From RGIG5472 sp051867615 (GTDB lineage Bacteria > Bacillota > Clostridia > Oscillospirales > Oscillospiraceae): 64,000 bases of DNA. Location of the stretch: the NCBI GenBank assembly GCA_051867615.1, contig JBJDYU010000018.1, forward strand, positions 6,498-70,497, given 5' to 3'. Shown in pieces: positions 1 through 8,189 of this stretch. A program made the translations under genes and the position numbers. Numbering within the stretch: position 1 is the first letter of the stretch; the number at the start of each line of letters is the position of its first letter. The notes under the pieces were generated by a model. The model saw only the letters and a list, made by a program, of their open reading frames with translations, had not been told where the DNA came from and made no database searches.

Positions 1-1399
1 CGTTCAGCATCTTGCCCCACATGGACAAAATGGCCTGGAAGCGGGAGTCACGGCCCTGAATGGCGGATCCGGCGGCGGAGTCGCCCTCGACGATGTAAAT
101 TTCGCAGAGAGACGGGTCCCGCTCGTTGCAGTCCTGCAGCTTATCCGGCATCTGCCCGGACTCAAGGCCCGTCTTGCGCCGGACGGATTCCCGGGCCTTC
201 CGGGCGGCTTCCCGGGCGCGGGAGGCGGTCATGGCCTTGTCCAGGATCATGCGGGCCGTCTGGGGATTTTCCTCGAAATAGGTCTCCAGCTTCTCGCTGA
301 TGATGCCGTCCACCAGCGTCCGCATGGAGGCGTTGCCGAGCTTCGCCTTGGTCTGGCCCTCGAACTGAGCCTCCGTCAGCTTCACGCTGATGACTGCGGT
401 GATGCCCTCCCGGCAGTCCTCGCCCTGCACCTTGTCGTCGTTCTTCAGAATGCCGGCCTTGGCGCCGTAATTGTTCAGCACCCGCGTCAGCGCCGTCTTG
501 AAGCCCGTCTCGTGCATACCGCCCTCAGGGGTATGGATGTTGTTGGCAAAGGAGACGATGTTCTCCTGATAGCCATCGTTATACTGGATGGCGACCTCCG
601 CCATGGAGTCGCTCCTGCTGCCGCTCATGTAGATGACGTCTCCGTGCAGGGGGGTCTTGTTCTGGTTGAGGTAGGAGACGTACTCCCGGATGCCGCCGGC
701 GTAGCACATGGAGTCCATGCGGTCCTCCTCCGGCTTTGCGGCGCTGTCCTGCCGCTCATCCCGGATGGTGATGTGCAGTCCCGCGTTCAGAAACGCCTGC
801 TCCCGCATACGGGTGTGCAGCGTCTCATAGTCGTACACGACGGAGTCGAACATCTCCTTATCGGGCAGGAAGGTGACGGTGGTGCCGGTATGGTCCGTCT
901 CGCCCACCACGCGCATCTCCTCCACGATGTGGCCCCGGGAGAACTTCATCTGATGGATCCTGCCCTCCTTGTGGACCTGAACCACCAGCCACTCGGACAG
1001 GGCGTTTACCACGGAAGCGCCCACGCCGTGCAGACCGCCGGAGACCTTGTAGCCCCCGCCGCCGAACTTGCCGCCCGCGTGCAGCACCGTAAAGACCACT
1101 TCCAGCGCCGGACGGCCGGTCTGCTGCTGGATGTCCACGGGGATGCCGCGGCCGTTGTCCGTCACGGTGACGCTGTTTCCCTCGTTGATGGTGACGGTGA
1201 TCTCCGTGCAGAAGCCCGCCAGGGCCTCGTCGATGGAGTTGTCCACGATCTCATAGACCAGATGGTGCAGGCCGCTGGAGGACGTGGAGCCGATATACAT
1301 ACCGGGGCGCTTGCGGACCGCTTCCAGTCCCTCCAGCACCTGAATTTCCGAGGCGTTGTACTCCTCCTGCACGGTCAGGTTGTTTTCCAAATCAGACAT
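1..1399 (-). CDS. gyrB: DNA gyrase subunit B, 3' end cut off by the window
   Basis: ATPase subunit of gyrase, which introduces negative supercoils together with GyrA. The reading frame starts at the ATG at 1397-1399, behind a strong GGAGGAG at about 1406-1412, and begins MSDLENNLTVQEEYNASEIQ. Seen in order: the GHKL ATPase with EIVDNSIDEA, the DNGRGIP motif and GGLHGVGASVVNALS, then the transducer domain, then the start of the TOPRIM domain (IVEGDSAAGSA) close to the window edge. About 466 codons of the roughly 640 usual for the family are present; the rest lies left of base 1. It is the last visible gene of the dnaA-dnaN-rlbA-recF-remB-gyrB cluster, 114 bases after remB. GyrB rather than ParE is favoured by this operon position. 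Confidence 0.97.
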   Translation of the reverse strand, partial: MSDLENNLTVQEEYNASEIQVLEGLEAVRKRPGMYIGSTSSSGLHHLVYEIVDNSIDEALAGFCTEITVTINEGNSVTVTDNGRGIPVDIQQQTGRPALEVVFTVLHAGGKFGGGGYKVSGGLHGVGASVVNALSEWLVVQVHKEGRIHQMKFSRGHIVEEMRVVGETDHTGTTVTFLPDKEMFDSVVYDYETLHTRMREQAFLNAGLHITIRDERQDSAAKPEEDRMDSMCYAGGIREYVSYLNQNKTPLHGDVIYMSGSRSDSMAEVAIQYNDGYQENIVSFANNIHTPEGGMHETGFKTALTRVLNNYGAKAGILKNDDKVQGEDCREGITAVISVKLTEAQFEGQTKAKLGNASMRTLVDGIISEKLETYFEENPQTARMILDKAMTASRAREAARKARESVRRKTGLESGQMPDKLQDCNERDPSLCEIYIVEGDSAAGSAIQGRDSRFQAILSMWGKMLN

Positions 1400-1513
1400 A
1401 GGGGATCTCCTCCTTGTTTTCTGCCGCTTTTCGCGGCGGCGCGCCCATGGCGCCTATGGGAAGCCGCGCGGCTTCCGTATCGTCCCGGAAAATGGGACGG
1501 CCTTTAGTATGTT

Positions 1514-1780
1514 TTATTCGCTCAGCGGCCCCTGCTCCACGCGCTTTTGCAGCGTCTGGGAGGAGAGCTGAGAGAGATACACGATCTGAGGGTGGTAGGG
1601 GTGGTCGCAGACCACAAAGGAGCGGGGGATATCGTCGCAGACGCTGATGACCACGCTCTGCTCCTCCGCGTTTCGCAGAAAGTCCCGCGTCCACTTGGAG
1701 TCCGAGGCGTTGTCCAGATCAAACACGCCGATGACCTCCTCGTAGGGGACCATGACGCTCTGCCCGAGATGCAGGTACAT
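1514..1780 (-). CDS. remB: RemB/YaaB-family (DUF370) protein, 88 aa
   Basis: A small protein of the DUF370 family, called extracellular matrix regulatory protein B or YaaB in Bacillus; the paralogue RemA is a DNA-binding activator of matrix genes. Starts MYLHLGQSVMVPYEEVIGVFD, behind AGGAG about 6 bases upstream of the ATG at 1780. The position between recF and gyrB matches yaaB in Bacillus subtilis. The gap to recF is only 10 bases, so it is co-transcribed. The C-terminal part (SSQTLQKRVEQG) is typical of the family. A role as a regulator here is inferred from the family only. Confidence 0.88.
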   Translation of the reverse strand: MYLHLGQSVMVPYEEVIGVFDLDNASDSKWTRDFLRNAEEQSVVISVCDDIPRSFVVCDHPYHPQIVYLSQLSSQTLQKRVEQGPLSE

Positions 1781-1790
1781 AGCTTTCTCC

Positions 1791-2894
1791 TTATAAAATC
1801 TTTCCGTCCGCGATATGGAACACCTGCCCCGCGGGCAGGGCGCCCAGGCGGTCGTCCTCGCAGCAGGTGATAAACACCTGTCCGCCGCCGATGCGGCTGA
1901 GGACGAATTCCTGCCGCCGCTGGTCCAGCTCGCTCAGCACGTCGTCCAGCAGCAGCACCGGGGCCTCTCCCAGCGTTTCGCGCATGATCTCCCGCTCCGC
2001 CAGTTTCAGCGCCAGAGCCGCCGTTCTGGTCTGGCCCTGCGAGCCGTAGCTTTTGGCGCTGCTGCCGTCGATCTCAATAACCAAATCGTCCTTGTGGGGG
2101 CCGGAGAGACAAAGCCGCGAGGCAAGCTCCGCTTTCGCGTGGTTCTCCTGATGTTCCCGCAGCCAGCCGTAGATCTCCGCGGGCGGCGCAAAGGGGTCCC
2201 GCACGGCGCTGACCGTCTCATAGCGCAGCGTCAGCTTCTCCCGCCCGCCGGAGCATTCGCCGTGGGCCTCGGCGGCAAATTTCGAAAGCTTCTCGCAGTA
2301 CCGCGCCCGGTAATGGATAAGCAGCGCGCCGCAGCGGGCCATGCCCTCGTTAAACTCCGGAAGCGTCCGCAGCAGGTCCGGCTTTTCCTCGCTGTCCCGC
2401 AGAATGCGGGTCTTATGCTCATAGAGCCGGTGGTACTCAGAGAGGGCCTCGTCGTACCGGGGCAGGAGCTGCCGCAGCCCCTCATCCAGAAAGCGCCGCC
2501 GCTCCGCCGCGCCCGCCCGGATGAGCAGCAGATCCTCCGGACAGAAGTAGACCGTGCTCAGCACGCCGGAAAGCTCCGCCGCCTTTTTCACGGCGACCTT
2601 GTTCACCGTGATCTTCCGCCGGCGGGCCCGGCCGAACTCGATCTCCACCCGAAACTCCCGCTCCCGGCTCAGAAGCGTTCCCGCCGCCCTGCCGCTATCC
2701 GCGGAAAAGCGCAGCAGCTCCTTCTCGCTCCGCGTCCGGGGAGAGCGGCCGGAGGAGAGGTAGCACACCGCCTCCAGCAGATTCGTCTTGCCCTGGGCGT
2801 TCTCGCCATAGATGACGTTGCAGGAGGGATGAAAGGAGAAGCTTTCCGCGGCGTAGTTTCTGAAGTTTTGCAGCTCCAGCTTATCGATCCGCAT
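1791..2894 (-). CDS. recF: DNA replication and repair protein RecF
   Basis: SMC-like ATPase that loads RecA at single-strand gaps with RecO and RecR. The 367-residue length is normal. Walker A is GENAQGKTN at residues 30-38, the ABC-type signature region is SQGQTRTAALALK near residue 282, and Walker B is PVLLLDDVLSELD near residue 315. The start codon lies inside the 3' end of the S4-domain gene (14 base overlap), so translation is coupled. Canonical neighbour of dnaN and gyrB. Confidence 0.97.
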   Translation of the reverse strand: MRIDKLELQNFRNYAAESFSFHPSCNVIYGENAQGKTNLLEAVCYLSSGRSPRTRSEKELLRFSADSGRAAGTLLSREREFRVEIEFGRARRRKITVNKVAVKKAAELSGVLSTVYFCPEDLLLIRAGAAERRRFLDEGLRQLLPRYDEALSEYHRLYEHKTRILRDSEEKPDLLRTLPEFNEGMARCGALLIHYRARYCEKLSKFAAEAHGECSGGREKLTLRYETVSAVRDPFAPPAEIYGWLREHQENHAKAELASRLCLSGPHKDDLVIEIDGSSAKSYGSQGQTRTAALALKLAEREIMRETLGEAPVLLLDDVLSELDQRRQEFVLSRIGGGQVFITCCEDDRLGALPAGQVFHIADGKIL

Positions 2895-3099
2895 AGGCGA
2901 CCGTGTACGTCTTCCCCCGCAGCTCCACCGTGTCGCCGGGGCGGATCTTCTTGCCCCGCATGAGGCAAATCTCGCCGTTGACGCGGACCTCGCCCTCCTG
3001 AATCAGGAGCTTGGCTTCGCCGCCGGTGGAGACGAGGCTCGCGAACTTCAAAAGGTCCTGCAGCTTGATGAATTCCGTTGTGATGGAGACCTGTTCCAT
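2881..3099 (-). CDS. rlbA: S4-domain RNA-binding protein (YaaA/RlbA type)
   Basis: Small S4 RNA-binding domain protein of 72 residues, conserved between dnaN and recF in Firmicutes; family members bind RNA and are linked to ribosome maturation. Visible S4 features are LQDLLKFASLVSTGGEAKLLIQ and the typical GEVRVNGE followed by RGKKIRPGDTVEL. It overlaps recF by 14 bases and follows dnaN by 10 bases. The precise function is not fixed by the sequence. Confidence 0.9.
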   Translation of the reverse strand: MEQVSITTEFIKLQDLLKFASLVSTGGEAKLLIQEGEVRVNGEICLMRGKKIRPGDTVELRGKTYTVAYADR

Positions 3100-3109
3100 A
3101 CCCTTCTCC

Positions 3110-4231
3110 TTACTGTGCCTTCAGCCGCACGGGCAGCACCATGTACAGGAAATTCTCCTCTCCCTCCACCGGGACGATGACGCAGGGGGAGATGCCGGTG
3201 TTCAGCTCGATCTTCACCGTCTCCGCCGGGGCGTAGCGCAGGGCCTCCATGAGATAGCGGTTGTTAAAGCCGATCTCGAGGCCGCCGCCGTCGCCGCTGA
3301 CAGGGCAGACGTCGCTGGCGTCGCCGCTGGCGGTGCGGGCGCTGAGCCGCACGCGGCCGTCCTCAAACACGCAGCGCACGGGGCTTTTCAGCTTCTCGCT
3401 GATGACGACGCTGACGCGGTCGATGCTGCTGATGAGGTCCTTCGTCTCCGCCACCACAGAGATGGGGTTTTTCCGGGGAATGGCGTTCTTATAGTCAAGG
3501 AAATCGCCCTCCAGCCGGCGGCAGATGAGCTGGGTGTCGCCCACCTCAAAGAGAATGTGCCGCTGGCCCAGAATGATGGAGGCCAGATCCTCCGTGTCGG
3601 CGCAGATCTTCTCCACCTCGTTCAGCGCGCCGCCGGGGGCCACGAAGGAAAATTCGCCGCCCGCCATGTGCTCCAGCTTCTCCCGCCGGAGGGCCAGACG
3701 GAAGCCGTCCACCGCTACCATGGTCAGCCCCTCGTCGCTGATCTCAAACAGCGCGCCGGTGTGGATGGGCCGGCTTTCGTTGGTGCTGACGGCAAAGGAG
3801 GTCTCGCCGATCATGGAGCGGAGCATATTCTGAGCGATGGAGACAGCGTTCTGCTGGTCCACCTCCGGCAGCTCCGGGAAGTCCTCGGCGGAAAGAGCCG
3901 CGACTTCAAAGCTGGCGTCGCCGCAGCAAAGGCGCACCACGAATCTCTCATCCGCCGTGACACTCACCACGTCGTCCGGCATACGGCGCACGATCTCGCC
4001 AAAGAGCCGGGCGTTCAGCACCAGCTCGCCCGGCTGGGAGACCTCCGCCTCCACCCGGGTGCGGATGCCGGTATTCATATTGTAGCCGGAGACCGTCAGC
4101 CCGTCGCCCGCCGTGAGCAGCACGCCCTCCAGCGCGGGGATGGAGCTTTTCGCGGCCACGGCGCGGCCGGCGGTGGCGATAGCGGACTGGAGCAAGGCCT
4201 TCTCGCAGGAAAATTGCAGAATCGTACTCAT
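3110..4231 (-). CDS. dnaN: DNA polymerase III beta subunit (sliding clamp)
   Basis: Ring-shaped clamp that tethers DNA polymerase to DNA. 373 residues, made of three topologically similar clamp domains, with family motifs such as VRRMPDDVVSVTAD and the C-terminal NFLYMVLPVRLKAQ, which ends in the M-x-P-x-R/K pattern of bacterial clamps. The start MSTILQFSCEKALLQSAIA is preceded by GGGAGAG. It is the second gene after dnaA, separated by a 263-base spacer that contains the candidate oriC. Confidence 0.98.
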   Translation of the reverse strand: MSTILQFSCEKALLQSAIATAGRAVAAKSSIPALEGVLLTAGDGLTVSGYNMNTGIRTRVEAEVSQPGELVLNARLFGEIVRRMPDDVVSVTADERFVVRLCCGDASFEVAALSAEDFPELPEVDQQNAVSIAQNMLRSMIGETSFAVSTNESRPIHTGALFEISDEGLTMVAVDGFRLALRREKLEHMAGGEFSFVAPGGALNEVEKICADTEDLASIILGQRHILFEVGDTQLICRRLEGDFLDYKNAIPRKNPISVVAETKDLISSIDRVSVVISEKLKSPVRCVFEDGRVRLSARTASGDASDVCPVSGDGGGLEIGFNNRYLMEALRYAPAETVKIELNTGISPCVIVPVEGEENFLYMVLPVRLKAQ

Positions 4232-4494
4232 CTTGTCTCTCTCCCTTTCTCCCGCTGAAAAAAATGAAGACAGCGGGAATCTTTTTCAAAAGAAAAGCAT
4301 ATACTTTCAGTTTGTTTTTGTTATTGTAGGGGCGGTGGATTGTGGAAAAGGTGGGCAAAGCCCTGCGGCCCTAAGAGCAGCGCGTCCACAGGAAACGCAG
4401 GGAGTTCTTCCCGGTTTCCACAGCCTGGGCGCTTTTATGCTGCTTCTCCCAAAACCGCCTTTGTGGAATCCACAGGAAATGTGGAAAAAACGGC
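4232..4494. other. oriC: Candidate oriC: DnaA-box-like cluster with AT-rich stretch between dnaA and dnaN
   Basis: Seen: two 8-of-9 matches to the DnaA box TGTGGATAA, both TGTGGAAAA, at 4341-4349 and 4480-4488. Weaker boxes are TGTGGAATC (4462-4470), GAATCCACA (4466-4474) and GTTTCCACA (4414-4422), plus a TCCACA core at 4385-4390. An AT-rich tract lies next to them at about 4280-4330. Known: in Bacillus subtilis the origin is bipartite, with the unwinding element between dnaA and dnaN. Inference: this is the unwinding side of oriC. No clear boxes were seen on the other side of dnaA. Confidence 0.65.
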
Positions 4495-5808
4495 CTATTT
4501 TTGCGAGTTGATGTTGGTGGTGATCTCTTTCACCACTTCGGCAAACGCCGGGTCCTTTTTGATGAGCGCCGCTACTTTATCCCGGGAGTGCATGACCGTG
4601 GTGTGGTCCCGGCCGAACTCCGTGCCGATGTCCGTCAGGGAAAGGTTCGTCATGTGGTTGATGAGGTACATGGCCACCTGCCGGGCCTTCACCACACCCG
4701 CGCTCTGCTGCTTGCCGCGGATGACGGACTCCTCCAGATTAAAGTAGCGGCAGCACTCGCTGATGATGGAATCGGCGGTGGGGATGAACTCGTTGCTGCG
4801 CTTGAGAATATCCTGAAAAGCCCGGTTCACGGTGGTCTCGTCCAGGTCCCGGCCCTCCAGATCCCGGTAGGCCAGAATTTTGTTGATGCAGCCCTCCAGC
4901 TGCCGCACATTGGCGGTGACGTTTTCCGCGATGTAGACCGCGAGCTTTTCATCTATCACCGTGCCCCGCTGGGCAGCTTTACTTTTCACGATGGCAAGGC
5001 GCGTCTCAAAGTCCGGCGGCTGCACGTCCGCCAGCATACCCCACTCAAAGCGGGTCTGCAGGCGGTTACTCAGCTTCGTCATCTCCGCCGGAGGCCGGTC
5101 AGAGGTCAGCACGATCTGGCGCTTGGACTCATAGAGCGTGTTGAAGGTATGGAAGAATTCCTCCTCCGTCTGCTGCTTGCCGGCGATGAACTGCACGTCG
5201 TCCATGAGCAGCAGGTCCGCCTTGCGGTATTTTTCCTTGAAGGCGGCGGTGGTGCCGGACTGGATGGCCTGCACCAGCTCGTTGGTAAAATCGTCGCCCT
5301 TGATATAAACGATGCGGCTGTTGGGGTCCCGCCGCCGGATCTCGTGGGCGATGGCGTAGATCAGATGGGTCTTGCCAAGGCCGCTGTCGCCGTAGATGAG
5401 CAGGGGGTTGTAGCGCTCAGCCGGCGCCTCCGCCACGGCCCGGGCCGCCGCGTGGGCCAGCTTGTTGCTGCCGCCGACGATGAAGGTGTCGAAGGTGAAC
5501 TCCCCGGATTCCAGCAGGGAAGCGGGCTTCTTCTCCTGCACCTTGCCGTAGTTTTGGAACTCCTCGTCGTTCAGCAGCCGCACGCCCATGTCGTAGGAGA
5601 ACAGCTCCTTCAGCGCCGCGCGGATGTTTTTGAGAAACAGCGATTCGATGTAGCCCTTCTTAAATTCGTTGGGACAATAAAGCAGCAAAACGGAATCCTT
5701 CAGGTCCACCGCCACCACCTCGTCGAACCAGGCGGAAAGGGTGACCTCGGACAAATCCTTGCGAAGCGTGTCCAATATGGTATCCCAGATATCCTTGATG
5801 GAATTCAA
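4495..5808 (-). CDS. dnaA: Chromosomal replication initiator protein DnaA
   Basis: AAA+ initiator that binds DnaA boxes and melts oriC. 437 residues. Domain I is residues 1 to about 85. The linker is unusually short (about 15 residues), and the AAA+ domain carries Walker A GDSGLGKT at 140-147 and Walker B LLLMDDVQF. The C-terminal DNA-binding domain has the DnaA signature GRDHTTVMHSRDKV. Starts MNSIKDIWDTILDTLRKDLS. First gene of the leftward cluster with dnaN; divergent from rpmH, as in most Firmicutes. A promoter with an extended -10 element lies about 75 bases upstream. Confidence 0.98.
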   Translation of the reverse strand: MNSIKDIWDTILDTLRKDLSEVTLSAWFDEVVAVDLKDSVLLLYCPNEFKKGYIESLFLKNIRAALKELFSYDMGVRLLNDEEFQNYGKVQEKKPASLLESGEFTFDTFIVGGSNKLAHAAARAVAEAPAERYNPLLIYGDSGLGKTHLIYAIAHEIRRRDPNSRIVYIKGDDFTNELVQAIQSGTTAAFKEKYRKADLLLMDDVQFIAGKQQTEEEFFHTFNTLYESKRQIVLTSDRPPAEMTKLSNRLQTRFEWGMLADVQPPDFETRLAIVKSKAAQRGTVIDEKLAVYIAENVTANVRQLEGCINKILAYRDLEGRDLDETTVNRAFQDILKRSNEFIPTADSIISECCRYFNLEESVIRGKQQSAGVVKARQVAMYLINHMTNLSLTDIGTEFGRDHTTVMHSRDKVAALIKKDPAFAEVVKEITTNINSQK

Positions 5809-5883
5809 GCGGATTCTCTCTCCTTTCAGGGTCTGCCGAACAGGGGTCGCGCAGGGCTGGAAAAATTGATATTATATAAAATA

Positions 5884-5912
5884 AGTATACCAGACTTCCG
5901 CCGAAAGAACAA
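5884..5912 (-). promoter_or_regulatory. Putative dnaA promoter with extended -10
   Basis: Read on the minus strand: -35 TTGTTC (5907-5912), 17-base spacer, -10 TATACT (5884-5889) preceded by TGG, which forms an extended -10. A second TATAAT lies at 5871-5876 without a good -35. The start would lie about 70 bases upstream of the dnaA ATG. Confidence 0.55.
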
Positions 5913-6068
5913 CCATAAAATGCGGAAAAGCGATGAGAGCAGGCGTAAAAATTCAGCCGGGGAGAGGGAGGGATTTTGCCAAAAAACACAAGATTTTGTG
6001 GCGCTTTTCCGTTTTGTCCCAAAATCTCCGAAAATACCCGCCCTTACAGGAGAAACGGAAGTTTTTTG

Positions 6069-6097
6069 TTGACAGAAAAGAGGGTTTTAGGTATAAT
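6069..6097 (+). promoter_or_regulatory. Strong housekeeping promoter of the rpmH operon
   Basis: Perfect consensus: TTGACA at 6069-6074, 17-base spacer, TATAAT at 6092-6097. The expected start is at about 6104, giving a leader of about 110 bases before rpmH. A consensus promoter fits the high demand for ribosomal protein L34. Confidence 0.88.
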
Positions 6098-6105
6098 AAC
6101 TCATG

Positions 6106-6130
6106 CGCCGCCTGGCGGCGTTTTTCTTTT
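6106..6130 (+). terminator. Terminator-like hairpin directly at the rpmH transcription start
   Basis: CGCCGCC (6106-6112) can pair with GGCGGCG (6114-6120), and the stem is followed at once by TTTTTCTTTT (6121-6130). It has the form of an intrinsic terminator yet begins only a few bases after the predicted start site. It may act as an attenuator, a 5' protective hairpin, or stop transcription arriving from the left. Its function is unresolved. Confidence 0.5.
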
Positions 6131-6212
6131 GTCCACTGCGCGGCAGCTTTTCAAAGCGCCGCGTCGAGTAGAACGGGAGCGATCCCGTCCAAATTAACGA
6201 GGAGGTGTCACT

Positions 6213-6347
6213 ATGTTCCGTACCTATCAGCCCAAGAAGCGCCAGCGTTCCAAGGTGCATGGCTTCCGCAAGAGAATGGCCACCGCCAACGGCCGCAAGG
6301 TGCTGTCCCGCCGCCGTGCGAGAGGCCGCAAAGTCCTGACTCACTAA
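6213..6347 (+). CDS. rpmH: 50S ribosomal protein L34
   Basis: 44-residue, very basic ribosomal protein: MFRTYQPKKRQRSKVHGFRK and so on, ending in RRRARGRKVLTH. The ATG at 6213 follows ACGAGGAGGTG with good spacing. Length and composition are exactly those of L34. First gene of the rpmH-rnpA-yidD-yidC-jag operon. Confidence 0.98.
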   Translation: MFRTYQPKKRQRSKVHGFRKRMATANGRKVLSRRRARGRKVLTH

Positions 6348-6391
6348 GAGCCGGGAGACAAGTGCGCCGCAAAGAAAACAAGCTTTCATCC

Positions 6392-6425
6392 AGGGACGGA
6401 AGATGAGATTTCATCTCTCGTCCCT
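6392..6425 (+). other. Stem-loop between rpmH and rnpA
   Basis: A 15-base imperfect inverted repeat (6392-6406 with 6411-6425, 13 of 15 pairs, 4-base loop) lies in the 132-base rpmH-rnpA gap. No U-tract follows, so it is not an intrinsic terminator. A processing or stability element that separates very high rpmH expression from low rnpA expression is plausible. Confidence 0.6.
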
Positions 6426-6479
6426 TGAAGTGCATCGGTGCGTCCCGGCTTCGGAGCCGCCGGAAAAGGAGAGGTCATT

Positions 6480-6824
6480 TTGAAGGAAGCGCGGACTGTG
6501 AAAAAGAACCATGAGTTTCGCCGGATGTACCGGAAGGGGAAGTCCTCCGTGAACTCCTATCTGGTCCTTTACTGCCGTCCCAACGCCTTCGGCCACAACC
6601 GCCTGGGCGTCACGGTCTCCACGAAGCTGGGCAAGGCCGTGGTCCGCAACCGGGTGCGCCGCCGCCTGCGGGAAATCTGGCGGCTGAGCCAGGGAGAGCT
6701 GAAGCAGGGCTTCGACATGATCCTGGTGGCCCGCTCCCGGGCCGTGAAGGCTTCCTATCAGGAGCTGGAGCGCGCCTACCGCCGGGCCGCGGTCGAGCTG
6801 AAGCTCTGGGAGGAACGGACATGA
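6480..6824 (+). CDS. rnpA: Ribonuclease P protein component
   Basis: Basic protein cofactor of RNase P, which trims tRNA 5' ends. Chosen start is the TTG at 6480 (LKEARTVKKNHEFRRMYRKG), behind AAAGGAGAGG at 6465-6474. An in-frame ATG at 6438 has no ribosome binding site and adds residues foreign to the family. 114 residues. The RNR family signature is clear: NRLGVTVSTKLGKAVVRNRV followed by RRRLREIWR. Overlaps yidD by 4 bases (ATGA). Confidence 0.93.
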   Translation: MKEARTVKKNHEFRRMYRKGKSSVNSYLVLYCRPNAFGHNRLGVTVSTKLGKAVVRNRVRRRLREIWRLSQGELKQGFDMILVARSRAVKASYQELERAYRRAAVELKLWEERT

Positions 6825-7030
6825 AAAAGCTGCTGCTCGCCCTCATCCGCTTTTACCGGCGCGGCATCTCGCCCCTGCGGCCCTCCTGCTGCATCTTCGT
6901 GCCCACCTGCTCGCAGTACGCTATGGAAGCCATCGAGAAGTACGGGGCGCTGAAGGGCGGCTGGCTCGCGGTGAAGCGTCTTTTGCGGTGCAACCCCTTC
7001 AACAAGGGAGGCTATGACCCTGTTCCCTGA
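6821..7030 (+). CDS. yidD: Membrane protein insertion efficiency factor YidD
   Basis: 69-residue YidD family (DUF37) protein that assists YidC-dependent insertion. Starts MKKLLLALIRFYRRGISPL, followed by the family hallmark CCIFVPTCSQYAMEAIEKYG, with the conserved cysteines, and ends RCNPFNKGGYDPVP. Overlaps rnpA by 4 bases, so it is translationally coupled; it precedes yidC by 40 bases. Confidence 0.96.
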   Translation: MKKLLLALIRFYRRGISPLRPSCCIFVPTCSQYAMEAIEKYGALKGGWLAVKRLLRCNPFNKGGYDPVP

Positions 7031-7070
7031 GTGGGAACGCCCAATTTTCAGAATCACGGAGGAGAACCGG

Positions 7071-8174
7071 ATGTTTTCCAAACTCGGATACCTCATTTGT
7101 ATCCCCTTCGCGGCCCTGCTGCGCCTGTTTTACAATATGACGCAGTCCTACGGCCTTTCCCTGGTCTTCTTCACCATCATCGTGAAGCTGGTCATGCTGC
7201 CCTTCCAGCTCAAGAGCAAAAAGAGCATGGTGCGCATGAACCGCCTGCAGCCCAAGATGCAGGAGATCCAGAAGATGTACGCCAACAACCAGACAAAGCA
7301 GAGCGAGGAGATCGCGAAGCTCTATCAGGAGGAGGGCGTGAGCCCTATGGGCGGCTGCCTGTGGAGCTTTTTGCCCATGTTCATCATCCTGCCGCTGTAC
7401 AGCATCATCCGTATGCCCATCACCCGCTTCATGATGCTGGCGGAGGAGGTGGTCACCCAGGCCAGGGACGCGCTGACCGCCGCGGGCGTGGAGCTGTTCA
7501 TGCAGACCGGCACCAAGAGCGCCTACGCCCAGATCGAGCTGGTGGAGAAGATCGGCACCTACCTGCCCCAGTTCGGCGACACGGTGGAGGGCTGGTTCAA
7601 CATCAACTTTGATTTTCTCGGCCTGAATCTGGCCTCCAATGCCTCCGACGCGTTCAAGCTGCTCACCAGCGGCAACGTCAGCTGGAGCGTTATTGGCCTG
7701 ATCCTGCTGCCCCTGCTCTGCGCCGGCGTCAGCCTGGCGCAGTCCCTCATCAGCATGAAGGGTCAGCCCACCAACGCCACCTCCAGGTCCATGCTCATCG
7801 TCATGCCTCTCATGTCCATCTGGATCTGCTGGTCCTTCCCCGCCGGCATGGGCATTTACTGGCTGGTGCAGTCTCTGCTGTTCTGCGTGCAGGAGGGCGT
7901 CCTTGGCAAGTACTTCACCAAGAAGATCGAAGCCGAGGAGGAGGAGCGCGCCCAGAAGCGCGAAGCCGCCCGCAAGTACCGCATGGAAGCCGCCAAGCAG
8001 CTCCAGCAGGAGCAGGCCAAGCGCGACAAGGAGCGGGAAAAGGAGCGCAAGGCCAAGAAGGCCGCTGAAGCCGCCAACGGCAAGAAAAAGAACTCTACCT
8101 CCGAAGCCGGCCGCGTGGGGGACAGGCCCTACGCCAGAGGCCGGTCCTTCAGCGAGGATCATTACGGAAACTGA
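7071..8174 (+). CDS. yidC: Membrane protein insertase YidC/Oxa1 family
   Basis: Inserts membrane proteins alone or with Sec. Chosen start is the ATG at 7071 (MFSKLGYLICIPFAALLRLF), behind ACGGAGGAG; an in-frame ATG at 7014 lies inside yidD. 367 residues, of the Gram-positive type without the large periplasmic domain. Hydrophobic segments lie near the N-terminus, around GLSLVFFTIIVKLVMLPFQL, FLPMFIILPLYSII and in the second half. A long basic, coiled-coil-prone tail (EEEERAQKREAARKYRMEA and on) could contact the ribosome. No lipobox is seen at the N-terminus. Confidence 0.96.
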   Translation: MFSKLGYLICIPFAALLRLFYNMTQSYGLSLVFFTIIVKLVMLPFQLKSKKSMVRMNRLQPKMQEIQKMYANNQTKQSEEIAKLYQEEGVSPMGGCLWSFLPMFIILPLYSIIRMPITRFMMLAEEVVTQARDALTAAGVELFMQTGTKSAYAQIELVEKIGTYLPQFGDTVEGWFNINFDFLGLNLASNASDAFKLLTSGNVSWSVIGLILLPLLCAGVSLAQSLISMKGQPTNATSRSMLIVMPLMSIWICWSFPAGMGIYWLVQSLLFCVQEGVLGKYFTKKIEAEEEERAQKREAARKYRMEAAKQLQQEQAKRDKEREKERKAKKAAEAANGKKKNSTSEAGRVGDRPYARGRSFSEDHYGN

Positions 8175-8189
8175 TAAAGGAGCCACGTC

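Larger units (their letters stand above)
5809..6212. other. dnaA-rpmH divergent intergenic region
   Basis: 404 bases without a gene. It contains a leftward dnaA promoter (5884-5912), a rightward rpmH promoter (6069-6097), a terminator-like hairpin just after the rpmH start site (6106-6130), and a GNRA-capped hairpin (ACGGGA, loop GCGA, TCCCGT, 6173-6188) just before the rpmH ribosome binding site. A short inverted repeat CACAA/TTGTG lies near 5987-6000. I saw no good DnaA box here. Confidence 0.7.

Noticed and set aside
512..1507. Long plus-strand open frame over gyrB
   Set aside because: It is a shadow of the gyrB coding strand in a GC-rich genome; it has no start signal and no family features.
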